Assembly: GCA_012656075.1 (NCBI GenBank) | Contig: JAAKBF010000256.1 | Span: 1-64,000, forward strand | Reading direction: 5' to 3' | From: Phytophthora hibernalis | Taxonomy: Eukaryota > Oomycota > Peronosporomycetes > Peronosporales > Peronosporaceae | DNA: 64,000 bases | In this document: piece by piece, positions 44,436 through 54,869 of the stretch | How the letters are laid out: each line of letters begins with the position of its first letter | Position numbering within the stretch: the stretch's first letter is position 1 | Program-made: the position numbers and the translations under genes | Notes under the pieces: model-generated | Seen by the model: only the letters and a program-made list of their open reading frames with translations | What the model was told of the DNA's origin: nothing | Databases searched by the model: none

Positions 44436-45770
44436 CCCTCCCACACCCAAACGGGAAGCACCTGTCCCAAGGGGAATCCAGCGACGGAGAAGGCGACGCC
44501 TCATTTCAGACGCCCAAGACCACACGCGCCGAAGACCACGGGCACGCGCCACCACTCCCGGATGGGAAAAACTCACGAAGCCAAGGCGCCCAGCGCCACC
44601 GCTGCCAAGCCGAAGAAGCCCCCGCCCCAAAGAAGCAGAAGGCCGCTTCTAAAAGCCCGGCGATCCGCCACAGCCGCCCCAGACCCAGCAAGCGCAATGC
44701 AGTCCAACTGCCCGGCCCGCACGAAGACGCCAGCAGCCGCAGCGAGTCGGACGCCGACGTCACGAACCCTGGGTTCATCACTGGCGACGAGGACGTTAAC
44801 ACGGCTCTTGGAGCGAACGACAAACAACCGCCGTCGAACCCGATGGAAGAAGCTCCAAAGCAGCCGGACGCTGATCCAAAACCTCTGGGAGCCCACGACA
44901 CCTTGCAAGAGCCTGGTGCGGGAGCTAAGCACGCGGAAACTCCCGAGGAGCCGTCCGCCTCGGACATGGAGGTTGAGGAGAACCCGCCACGTCGTTCCGA
45001 GCACTATTCTCCGAAGGACTGTTCCGACGAAGTCGACTACGGTGAGTCCGAGCTTGAAGAGGACGACCACGAACAGGGAGAGATGCAGGACCCCAACAAG
45101 TCCCCACAGCTCACAGAGCAGCACGCGCCTTGCATCCCGGGAGCCCTGCCACTCCTCGCAGCGTCGCTGCCGTTGCGCGGAGCGCAGAGCGCGAGAAGAC
45201 AGAGCGCGAGACAGCGCGTACCCCGAGAAGTAGACCCAAGTCATTACGAACGTCGTGGAGGGCGAAGAGGTGTCAGCCGAGATGCTCCGATCCGACAATC
45301 GGCAGCACCTCGCCGACCGAGCCCGCGCCGGCCAAGTAGCTGCCGAGCAGCACCGCGACTCCAAGCGCGAACACGAGACCACGTCTCCCCGCACGCGAGA
45401 ACAGCTGCTCGCATTGCGATATTGGTCCGTCCCTGAGTACCGAGGGTACCTGCGACTGAGTCGCGCGCCTGGCCAGACCGTTCCTCACTACGACGAGTGT
45501 CCGGTCGTGCTGCTCACTGACACAGGCCTGGACCGACAGTCCAACGATACCGACTTCAGAGCGTGGCTCCACCACATGGGGTACCCCTGCCCGAGTTCTT
45601 GGCCTCGTCTTATCGAATCGATTGGCTGGCCCAGCGGCGTCTTCGCTTTCGCATGGTGAAGATGATTGTTGACGACCAGTGGCACATTCGGCACTTCGAC
45701 CGCAACATGCCCACGCTGGGGTGATCCTCGAGGAGGTGGTGCAGAAGATAGAAAGTCATGGCAGTCCCAG
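44396..45770 (+). pseudogene. Antisense reading frame inside the gypsy element
   Basis: The plus-strand frame from 44396 (starting within the LTR) runs ~250 codons of acidic, Pro/Ser-rich sequence (NPMEEAPKQPDADPKPLGAH, DYGESELEEDDHEQ). After a change near 45130-45250 it continues with EVSAEMLRSDNRQHLADRA and an ordered-looking stretch (EQLLALRYWSVPEYRGYLRL, DFRAWLHHMGYP). After further small changes it ends with VKMIVDDQWHIRHFDRNMP and ILEEVVQKIESHGSPS near 45770. The amino-acid composition looks protein-like, unlike a chance antisense frame. It is opposite to gag-pol and distal to integrase, where some plant gypsy families carry an antisense gene. Function unknown. Confidence 0.5.
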
Positions 45771-45869
45771 CCGATAGAACCTCGGTGTTCTCGGCCCGGT
45801 TAGCGCCGACCGGCTCCGTGGGAGCGCTAGTAACCATCCACGACATCGGCGCAGTCCTCCGAGAGGCGG

Positions 45870-46390
45870 CTACCGACTCCCATGTGCTCTGAGCCTCGGG
45901 ATAGCCGCGTCACACTGGTAGTGGCCAATACGCCCGCGGCTCTTCAGTAGCTTCTCAACGTGGAAATAGAGACGCCCTCGTTTCCAAACAATGGGGGCGG
46001 AGGACGCAACGGACGCGTCGACCGACCATGATGCTTCGCATGGCTCGATGGCGTCGTACGCCTCTGCGACTGACGTCCCGTCTTGCCGACGGATAGTAAC
46101 GCTTGAGTCGCCCCACATAGAACGTGGGGTGGAGTCGCATAGTGGTCGGAATGTCTAGCGTGTAGGCGTCTCCTTTCACAGACAAACCGTAAATGGACCA
46201 ATGAACCGTGGCAGTAGCTTGTTGGAGCCGAGATTACTCACGGCGCCAGGTTGAATGCCTGCGACGGAGAGTAGGACCTTGTCGCCAACAGAAAACACGT
46301 TCATGTTCTTGCGTCTCTCTTGTCTGCATTTTCTTTCTGCTTGTCAACTGCTTGGGCGATTGCGTCGCTTTTTGCTCAACTGGGTTTCTT
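45870..46390 (-). pseudogene. Second integrase C-terminal module in the gypsy element
   Basis: Minus-strand frames read VDKQKENADKRDAR, FSVGDKVLLSVAGIQPGAVS, LLPRFIGPFTV, then KGDAYTLDIPTTMRLHPTFY and VGRLKRYYPS. This parallels, with many differences, the module at 46560-46860 (GDQVLLNAKNLPMQAVTAVG, LRPRFVGPFTVIGVHGNAYT). A chromodomain-like remnant (LYFHVEKLLKSRGR) follows. Two diverged copies in tandem suggest a chimera between gypsy subfamilies or an old duplication. Confidence 0.6.
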
Positions 46391-49240
46391 CTGGACGCGG
46401 TTGAGGGCTGCCAGCGGCTCCTGGAGGCGCAGCGAGTGGACCTTGCGTCCTTGCGCGGACGCGTGCAGAGCGTCGAAGCAGCGATGGCCCTGATCGGAAC
46501 GTCCATCAAGACCTGGATCGTCTCGGACCCACCTCATCAGCCACCTCCGCCGGGCGGTACGGCTTGAGCAATCCCACGTAGAAGGCGGGTGCGTGCCCAT
46601 AGCCGACGGCAAGTCCAACGTGTACGCGTTGCCGTGGACCCCAATGACCGTAAACGGCCCAACAAACCGAGGACGGAGCTTCATGCTGCCCACAGCGGTG
46701 ACCGCCTGCATAGGAAGATTCTTCGCGTTTAAGAGGACCTGGTCCCCTAATACAAACACCTGTGTGTTCTTACGCCCCTGGAGATCACTGTTTTCTTTCT
46801 GTGTGTCTTGTGCCGCCGCCATACCGTCTCGGACGCGCTGTCTTACCGCCTCTCCTGTCTGAATGAACGTGAGCAGGTTCCGTTTGACGGACGAACGAAG
46901 GCCTTTGAGGACACGGGGATCCTCGGCGACAGCCTCTCCCTCACCCAAATTTGAAGCCGGAGGCAACGACAACGGCGTAAACGTAGAATGGGGTAAAACC
47001 CGTCGACGCATGCACCGCATTGTTGAGTGCAAACTCCACTTGAGGCAGCAACGTGCTCCACTTCCTGGGTTCTTCGGCGCAGACGCTGCGCAGCACGTCT
47101 TCCAACACGCGGTTCACCCGCTCGGTTTGACCGTCCGTCTGCGGATGATCCGCCGTGGACATATCCAGTCTCGTACCGAGAAGGCGGAACAAGTGTGTCC
47201 AGAAGTGTGACACGAAGCGGGGATCCCGATCGCTTACGAACGCCTCCGGGAGGCCATGGTGTCGAAATACATTATCGACAAAGAGCTGAGCCGCCTGCGG
47301 CGCTGTCACGCTCTTCTTCAGCGCGGCAAGCCGTACCATCTTGCTCGGACGGCAGACGAAGACCAGAATGCCACTATGGCAGTATGGCCGTGCGTGTCTG
47401 CCGGAAGCTCAAAGATGAAGTCCATGCTCACCGAGCGCCAACAATCCGCCGGTACCGGCAAGCTCATCAAAGGAGCGGACGACGAGGGAGCGGGCTTCAC
47501 ACGCTGACACGTCTCACACGTTTGCACGTACGTGCGCACCCACTTGTACATGTGAGGCAACCAAATGTGACGGGCCACCGACGTGTACGTCTTCTCGCGA
47601 CCAGGTGACCGCTTAGCGGAGTGTTGTGTGCCTCAAAGAGGACACGATGGCGCAAGTCTTCGTCGTTGGGAACGACAAGACGAGGTTCCTCCCCGTCATC
47701 GACTTGGTAGTAGAGTAGGTTATCGGCCATCGAATAGCGGTGCAGCCGTGATCGCTGCCGAGCAGTGAGCTTCACTGCCTTCACAGGCGCCTTCAACGCC
47801 GTGACCAGATCTGCAAGGTCATCATCGTCAGCATACGCCTCGCATAGCAGCTCATGGAGCGGAGACTCGAGGTACGCAACGTGCGCCAGCTCGTAGTCCG
47901 GTCGTCGAGAGAGCGCGTCCTCGAGGACATTCTGCTTACCCGGCTTATACTCCACGGTGAAGTTGTACTCGGCGAAGAACAAGAGCCACCTCGCCATGCG
48001 CTGGGAGAGGTGGGGCGACAACGTCGCAGTCCGCAAGGACGCATGATCCGTGTAGATCACAAAGGGTTTGCTGCCGAGCAGGTGCACCCGAAACTTCACA
48101 AACGCGTACTTCATCGCGAGAAGCTCCTTGTCATGGACAGGGTAGTTCTTTTCAGCCGCCTTAAGCTGGCGCGACTGGAAAGAGACCACCCGCTCTCTGC
48201 CATCGGCATCGACCTGCAACAGGGCACAGCCTATGGCAAAGTCGGATGCGTCGCACACCACGCTGAAGGGACGACTGTCGTCTGGCAACGCCAAATAATT
48301 GGAGCGCTCTGCAGGCTGCCTTTGATCGCTTCGAAAGCCTGCTGAGCCTCGTCGGTCCACGACCAGTCCGCCTCTGTCTTCAGAAGATTCGTCAGTGGGC
48401 GTGCCATTTCCGCGTAGTTGGCGCTGTACTTGTGCAAGTAGTTGACGAGGCCGAGCCACTTGCGCAAATCTTTTGGGACACCGGTACCGGCCACTGTGCG
48501 ATCGCGCATACCTTCTCAGGGTCCGCGCAGACACTGTCCTTGCCAAGGAAACATCCCAAGAAGGGAATCTGTTCGGCGCCGAAGATGCACTTGTTGATGT
48601 TGGCATACAAGCAATTCTCGCGCATGCACGTCAACACTTCGCGGAGGTGCTCGACGTGCACCTTGACAGCCGTCTTGCCTTCTGCAGCGCGGCTGTGCAC
48701 GAAGATGTCATCGAAGTATGTCTGTACAAACTGCCGCATCGGCCGAAGAGCTGGGTCACCAGCCTATTGAACGTGGCTGGTGCATTCGATAGCCCTTGGG
48801 GCATCACCAGCCATTCCCATAGCATCCCGCTGGGGTACTAACCGCTGTGAGCGGAATGTCCGACTCACGCATCAGCATGTGATAGTAGCCATCGACCATG
48901 TCGAGCGCGCTGAAGATGATGCATCCTGCCATGTTGTTTTGCAACACATCCTTTCGAGGGATCGGCGTGGACGCTGGGATGGCCGAGTTCAGTTTGTTGA
49001 ACGCGTGCACCATGCGCCACTTCCCGTTGGGTTTGCGAAACGTCGGCGACGAATGCGGCGACTTCAACTCGCGCACCATGCCCGCGGCATACTTCGCTGT
49101 GAAGAAGGCGTCGATCACATCGACTTGCTCCTTCGGCAGTGGTCATTGGCGCGTAGTGCAGTACTTAGTGCCTGGCACCAAGTCGATTTCGTGTCGGACA
49201 CCTCGATCCGGAGGTAACCCGACGGTGGATTGTCGCTGAC
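46376..49240 (-). pseudogene. gypsy Pol: reverse transcriptase, RNase H, integrase
   Basis: In element order: RT with NGKWRMVHAFNKLN and ALDMVDGYYHMLM, FEWLVMPQGLSNAPATF-like near 48820, catalytic TYFDDIFVHS (~48720), and LYANINKCIFGA. RNase H has FSVVCDASDFAIGCALL, VHDKELLAMKYAF and VIYTDHASLR. Integrase has PLSGHL, a zinc finger (YVQTCETCQRVKP), catalytic SVSMDFIFEL, FVSDRDPRFVS and QTDGQTERVNRVLEDVL. The C-terminal module is VLGDQVLLNAKNL...RPRFVGPFTV. Frame changes at ~48800, 48500, 47600 and 47330 break the polyprotein. Protease lies further upstream (~49300-49900) but is degraded. Confidence 0.9.
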
Positions 49241-50084
49241 AACGTCCAAAAACTCCTTCAAGAGAGGGTAGTACGGTTCGATGGATCCTTCAAGATGGCC
49301 GCGCCGTACCGCTTCTGCCTCAAAGAGGCCCTCTCGTATTCCAGCACATCAGGGTCCATGACTGAAGAGGTTGTCAGCTCGACCGAGTCGTGTTCAGGGT
49401 GGATAAGCACCATCTCCTCAATCTCTCCCGCCTTCAGCGAGTCGAGAAACTCGACATACGAGAGCTCCTCGAGCGCGAGTAGCTCTGCTACCGTAGGCAG
49501 AGGAGTCCACGCCTTCTTTGCGTTCTCCCGTGAGAACGTCTAGCACCCTGGGTGCAACCGCCTTGTCCAAGTGGTCCGCATCGCGGCGATCTCCGCCTTG
49601 CCATAGTATTCCCGTGGCTTATCCAGTCTTAGCGTCGTTCGTGGGAGCCTCCGTTTGACCATCTTCCTGTGCACGAGACCCAGCTCTAGCGTCTTTCCCT
49701 GTGTGAGCTGCCTCAGCTCGTATGCGTTGCGTAGTGGGAGACCCTACTCGACCACCTTCTTGTGCGCGAGATCCAGCTCCAGCGGCTTTTCCTGCGTGGG
49801 CTGCCTCAGCTCCAGCGCTTTGCGTAGTGGGAGACCCTGCTCGACCACTCTTGGTTGCGCGAGCCTTAGCTCCAGCGCCTTGTTCGTCATCTGCCCCGGG
49901 GCTAGAACGACGTTCTTGTTCTCGAGAGTACCATGAGTCTCATCATGAGCAACACACGGGACCCTCTTCCATTCTCCCACATCCACCGAAGGCTCATGAG
50001 CTCTCGAAGAGGTAGGGCACGCGGTCAGCAAAGCCGAAGGCAGTTCAAATGCTTCCGAAGTACTCCCAGCAGGGCGTCCCGCGC
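49241..50084 (-). pseudogene. gypsy protease region and Gag-Pol linker with imperfect tandem repeats
   Basis: Minus-strand frames show repeated units (LELRQPTQEKPLELDLAHKK; LELRLAQPRVVEQGLPLR; TLELGLVHRKMVK). Then come LLALEELSYVEFLDSLKAGE and PEHDSVELTT leading into RT. The repeats have a ~90-bp period around 49680-49880. A D-T/S-G protease triad is not clearly seen. Confidence 0.5.
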
Positions 50085-50987
50085 CTACTCGGAGTCGCCG
50101 TTTTCCGACCCCGTAGGCTCGATCATGTTGAAGGACGGAGCGGCCTTGCCACAACCTGTCTTCCACGGGTTCGTCGGGCAGTTCCGACGGAAGTGACCAG
50201 GTTGGTTACAGCCAAAGCAGCGACCACTCGCACGTTGGGTCCGCTGGGGACGAGCCGACTCGGCTAACGAGATCTCCATGGGAGTGGGACCTTCCGTAGC
50301 CTCCGTGCGACCCGCGTAGCCCTGCGCCGAGCGCACACAATAGCTTCCAACATGGCGATGTCTACCGCCTTGTTGAACGTCTTCGGCTGACGGGGAAGAG
50401 TTCAGTGTGAACCTCGCCCGGGCGGACACCGTCCTTGAAGACCGTCACCTTGACGTCCTCAGAGAGGGAGCGCCAGCCACGGCGGCCTCGAGGTTCTGCG
50501 ATTCCATGACGTAGCTTTGGAGTGTGCGCTTCCCTTGCTTGCACCGCAAGAATAACGACCGATAACGGTAGGCCACATTGGCCAGAAGGAACGTCGTGCG
50601 CAGCTCTTGCTCCATGAACGCCCACGAGGTGAAATACCCCGGAGACGGAGTCTCTCGTGCCATCGCCCAAGCGCGAGCCCGACCACCCACGTTAGACAGC
50701 GCGAAAGCGACCTGAGCCCGTGACTCGTAAATCTGTCCAGCGCTAAGCGCTATCTCGATCTCGCGAATCCAGAAGACGAGGCTGTCGGACTCTTTGCCGT
50801 CAAACGTCGGAACCGACATCTTGACGGGCTTCGTATCTCCTTGTCGCGAGACGAACGGAGCAGAACCCGAGGGGTTCGACTGCGCCGCACTCTGCACCTC
50901 AGCTCGCATGGTCGTGCGAGCAGCCTTCTGCGCGGCAGCGCTCACGTGAGCAATCAGCGACGACTCGTACTTGTCGAAGCGTTCCAC
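50085..50987 (-). pseudogene. gypsy Gag with CCHC zinc knuckle
   Basis: The frame from 50987 reads VPTFDGKESDSLVFWIREIE, typical of retrotransposon gag, then WAFMEQELRTTFLLANVAYR and RCKQGKRTLQSYVMESQNL. A frame change near 50450 leads to a tail with the zinc knuckle CFGCNQPGHFRRNC (50220-50180). It would form the particle and package RNA. One frameshift makes it defective unless due to sequence error. Confidence 0.85.
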
Positions 50988-51124
50988 GCGCGCCTTTGCT
51001 GCTCCGCAGGTAGGTTGGGGAAGTCAGCGAATGCTGCTTCGCCCAGGAGGCTGACCATCTTCTAAAGAGTTGCCCAATGGGCGTCCGTGGGATGAGGAAA
51101 GTCCTGCCGGGACGGTAGCGGGAT

Positions 51125-51602
51125 TGACTACAAGTGCTACCAGGTGTGACGGGAGTCACACGCACTTTGCCTTAGAGGAAGCGTTAACGCGTAACCAGGA
51201 CAGACGCCTGGCGTCTCTGTTGTGAGCTGGCCTTCCAGTCGTTTCCTGGTACCGAGTACCAAACGACTTGCGAACTTCCGGGTTAGAGTTAAACTGACTG
51301 TATTAATCTCACTTGTAAGGTTCTACCTACTGTTAACTATCTGCATACTAAACTTCTGTCTCGACTGGCTGTACTCCAAATGGATGGCTCTCCATCAATC
51401 GTCTACCTTAAGTCCGATTCGAATCTAGTGTAAGACAACACAATCGTACTTGACCGGAGGCCGGGTGTCACACACCAACTTGTGTGGGGCACGTACTCGT
51501 ACTTAGGCGGGCTTGTGTGGACCACACTAAAGAACATTGGGTCTCCCTCTTTCATAAGTTCTTTTGCACGGCAAACGGTGGCGGCCAGCGTGGCCCACGT
51601 CA
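51125..51602 (-). repeat. gypsy 5' LTR
   Basis: Near-identical to 43957-44435. Confidence 0.88.
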
Positions 51603-52473
51603 GCGAGAGATCAGAATGTTGCAAAGGTGCTTGGCGGATAGAACGATACGAAACATGCCAAACACCCACCGACGCTAGCCTGTTTCGACAAGGAGCCCTA
51701 CCAAACATTTATACGTGTCAACGAATTTGCACAGGCACTGAGACTTTCACTTCGGGAAAAATCCCCCAAAGGGTTTGCCGATTGCCTTACCGCGACGTTG
51801 TTGATGTACTATCGCGACGCACTAGAGGTAGCTCCATAGCACATCTTGCACCAGGAGCTCCGACGCGTACATGCAACGTTGCCATCGCATTATCACGAAC
51901 AATATATTGTCTCTATCTGTTCAGCAAGTAAAAGACAGCCTTACGTCAGAAGAGCAAGCAGAGCAGTTTGTTGGTCATCACACCTTCAGCGGAACGCTGG
52001 AGCGGCTTCTTACCGGTCACCAACAGCTTGTATTCGCAAACGAGGAGCTGAAGAGCTTGATGTATCGAGTCCTGGGTCGTATTGAACGACCTCCCGATGC
52101 ATCAACACCACTGTGCAACGCATGCCGTGGTAGCAGCTATATCCGTGCCGCTGAATCGACTACCAGCGCTGCTGCTGCTCCGCCCCTCCAGCTGCGTCCT
52201 CCGTTGGCCAGTCAGATTTGGCCAACAAGCTTGTCAACGTTGAAGAGAAAACGGCTCTCCGACTTCCTGGCCCAATTCGTGATAAAGGGCCTCGGGTCTC
52301 TGCCAAATATCGCCGGGCATCGCGGTCACAGAGAGTGTTTGCGTGCGGTCGAAGTCGCACAGTACGTCGCCGACATGAGCAGCATTCCACCACTGCCACC
52401 TTTTCCCCGAGAGTCCGAGAACCCAGTACATTCAATACATCCTTGCACAATCGTTTTCATGTTCACCATATAG
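51603..52473 (+). pseudogene. Crypton-like recombinase, 3' part, beyond the gypsy insertion
   Basis: Begins with RDQNVAKVLGG, matching the position after the active site in Crypton recombinases. Then YQTFIRVNEFAQALRLSLRE and FADCLTATLLMYYRDALEVA in one frame, and QQVKDSLTSEEQAEQFVGHH and LERLLTGHQQLVFANEELKS in another. This parallels the tail of the recombinase at 54.9-56.3 kb (VLEVHTATLILHYPDM; QLNEIISSQARLEERLDMLE). It supports the view that the gypsy element split one gene. Confidence 0.55.
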
Positions 52474-52544
52474 TCCAAGTTCACCGGTAAGTTGGTGTCG
52501 ATAGCAGAATCGCACCAAGCCCTTGTTCAATCTCACAAGAAAGC

Positions 52545-52760
52545 TGACGATGAAACCAAGGCACCACCAAGTGCGAGCGTGCCACCGAGTTCGAGCACAC
52601 CACCCTGTCCGAGCGCGCCACCAAGTCCAGGTGCTGCACCATGTCCTGACACTGTATCATGTGCAAGCGCACCAATTCCGCGTGCCACCATATCCGAGTG
52701 CGGGTGCCACCAAGTCCGCGTTCTCCACCAATTCCGCGCACCACTAAGTCCAAGCCCATG
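52545..52760 (+). repeat. Degenerate 18-bp minisatellite
   Basis: About ten imperfect 18-bp units of the form (t/g)ccgagcgcgccaccaagt in tandem. The frame at 52492-52794 would translate them as P(S/C)xSxP hexapeptides (SASVPP, SSSTPP, CPSAPP). No evidence that this is expressed. Confidence 0.65.
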
Positions 52761-52797
52761 TCCTCCTGTCCTGCAGCCGTGCCCCGCCTCTTGAGTC

Positions 52798-53286
52798 CGC
52801 CGCCGTGAATTCACCACTGACCGTAAATCGTGGCCAGTTAAAAATGATTTTCAACCAATCCAAATCATCGGCGCGAAGTTTTAGGGGTACGCTTTTTCGG
52901 ATAGCTTTACAAGTGTATACGGACAGGCAGGAGTAACCACTAACTTCGGCCGAGTTATTATACTCTGCAGGGGCCGAAGATAAGACGATTTTGAGGGTAC
53001 AGTGTAAGGCCCAAATATTCCGGGCCATTCCGGAAAATAAGTAGGTAAACCTTTCACCTAACCCTAACGGCGTGTGATTGGTAGAAAAATGTCGTTGGAT
53101 GAAAAATATTAAGAAATAAATCGCTGATTGGCTCCTGAGGCTAAAGTCATATTGGTAGGGATAGGGCATTTATAACAAATACTCTTATATCACAGCGGAC
53201 ATACAACGCCCGTTGATCATGCAACATTTTTTAATGTTTACGACGATTAAAGTATAAAGTGACACCTCGTCTTTGATTATCATTAT
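52798..53286. other. No gene seen
   Basis: Non-coding, AT-rich toward the right. No terminal repeat for the adjacent transposase was identified. Confidence 0.45.
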
Positions 53287-54700
53287 CTAAGAAGGTGGTT
53301 CGGGTGAGGCGAACACTCCACGAGCGTCTCGAGGCCCTGTAGTGAAAAGTCCAGCTTTTAAGAAGCCGTTTCCGATGCTATCCTCGCTAATTTCATCCCA
53401 AGCCTGCATTACCATTTTTGCAATCTTTCTACGCTTCTGACTTGGTGTTGTAAACACCCCTCCTTCAATCACGAACTTTGGTACTTGTCTCGGCAGCGAT
53501 ATTTGAACGGCTTCATCACAGTGACGTCCAACGGCTGGGCCAACGTAGTCACCCCGGAGGTACGTCACTAACGCGAGCGTGGCCATCGGTCTCGAGTCGG
53601 TTCTTGACACTCTCCATTTTATGCGTTTTAAAACTATCGAGGAAGAGCATACTAGGCCCCCCGCATATCGAGGTACCACACCTCATCGCTCCACTCTTTC
53701 ATCACTCTCTCGTCGCAGTACGCTTTGGATTGCACTGTAAAATGTGCCTTGCTCCAATCAAAGGCGGGATCTGCTCGGAGCTCATCGTGAACATCGGCAC
53801 CGAATACCCCCGCAAAAACGACAAGTGGTTGCATTTTCTTGTCAGTCGCCGAGGCACACAGAAAAATCGATGCTATAAAAGAGTCAGGAGTTGTTGCTAT
53901 AAATACACATACATACAATAGTGTTTAGTTCTAAAAGGGATGGGCACCTCAATATATTTTTCTTACATTGTACGACATCAACTGTACGGGAACCGACAAA
54001 TTCGATAGTACTGTGCGGATTCATGCCCATTCAAACGGAGGTTTGATCCATGTTAAAATGATAACTGTATCGATCGTGCATTCCGATGGGGAAGAATGCA
54101 TTGCTTTGTAGAAGATGAACAGTGGGCTCTGCAAAACGATTCGTAACAAGCTGCAAGTCACGCAAAACGCCAAATTTATTTGCATAATAAAACACAGTAA
54201 AAACTTAAATACCTGCATTCCAGGCCGCGCGACTCACCCTCGGTGCGTGATCGGTTGATACGTTAGACGGTTTCGGCGCAGGAATCGAAAAATGTACATT
54301 TTGACTGCGTCGCGGCTGCGTGTTGACGTGTAATCAGGATCAAAATACGCAAGAGCGTATCGAATACATTCAGTGGAGATGCAGAAGTATTTTGTAGTTC
54401 GCATGTGCTTCATCGACGCAAGAAGTCTTAAAAACAATATCAAACGGTTAACGAAGGTCAGCGACCATTTTCGTCTTTTTTCTTATCAATTTTAGATGGT
54501 GTCATTGTACACCAACGGATACGAGAAAAGACATTGAATAATGAAAAATACACAAGCATCGAAAACGAGCGGCAACCAGTTTCGTAGCGCGTTTAGACTT
54601 GATTTCAGTATCCTTGTGGAGCCAACCTGGCGTTTTCAATGAATTCCCTGCATGAGACATCCGGGTGGATAGTGGCGTTGAAGACAGCAAATCTTCTGAC
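53287..54700 (-). pseudogene. pogo/Tigger-like DDE_1 transposase, broken
   Basis: Minus-strand pieces in order: DNA-binding segment KMYIFRFLRRNRLTYQPITH (~54300); first Asp region FNMDQTSV then MNPHSTIEFVGSRTVDVVQ (~54060-53970); KMQPLVVFAGVFGADVH, AHFTVQSKAYCDERVMKEWS and DEVWYLDMRG (to 53652). Then SMLFLDSFKTHKMESVKNRL (second Asp, ~53620), LAQPLDVTVMKPFK, and a C-terminal tail ending at 53287. Order and motifs are those of DDE_1 transposases. Several frame changes, and possibly an intron near 54220, interrupt it. Confidence 0.75.
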
Positions 54701-54869
54701 ACTTGGATCAGATTGATCAGGATATAAATTTAAGCAGGCATCTCAAGAAAATCCTAAGTGACCAATCCTGACGCGTGCTACTGGGAAATGCCACTCCCTT
54801 GGTCCGGACGCGAGTATTTTAGCTCCAAGACAGAAAAATGCAAAAATGTTAGAACTCGGTCATAGAAGA

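Larger units (their letters stand above)
43957..51602 (-). mobile_element. Ty3/gypsy LTR retrotransposon with an antisense reading frame
   Basis: About 478-bp LTRs at 51125-51602 (5') and 43957-44435 (3'). Gag, RT, RNase H and integrase are all read on the minus strand in gypsy order. A purine-rich tract (gtgggaggg) lies immediately before the 3' LTR in element orientation. The element sits inside a Crypton-like gene, whose halves flank it. A matching target duplication was not found. Between integrase and the 3' LTR lies a ~1.3 kb plus-strand coding stretch. Confidence 0.9.

Noticed and set aside
44573..45394. 273-codon minus-strand frame in the gypsy element
   Set aside because: Cys/Arg-rich with no motif; best explained as the shadow of the plus-strand acidic frame.
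47027..49239. Several plus-strand frames of 110-190 codons across gypsy pol
   Set aside because: They are antisense to well-conserved RT, RNase H and integrase motifs and show no domains.
53055..53070. Telomere-like cctaaccctaac
   Set aside because: Only about two units in ordinary sequence; not a telomere or a clear interstitial telomeric array.
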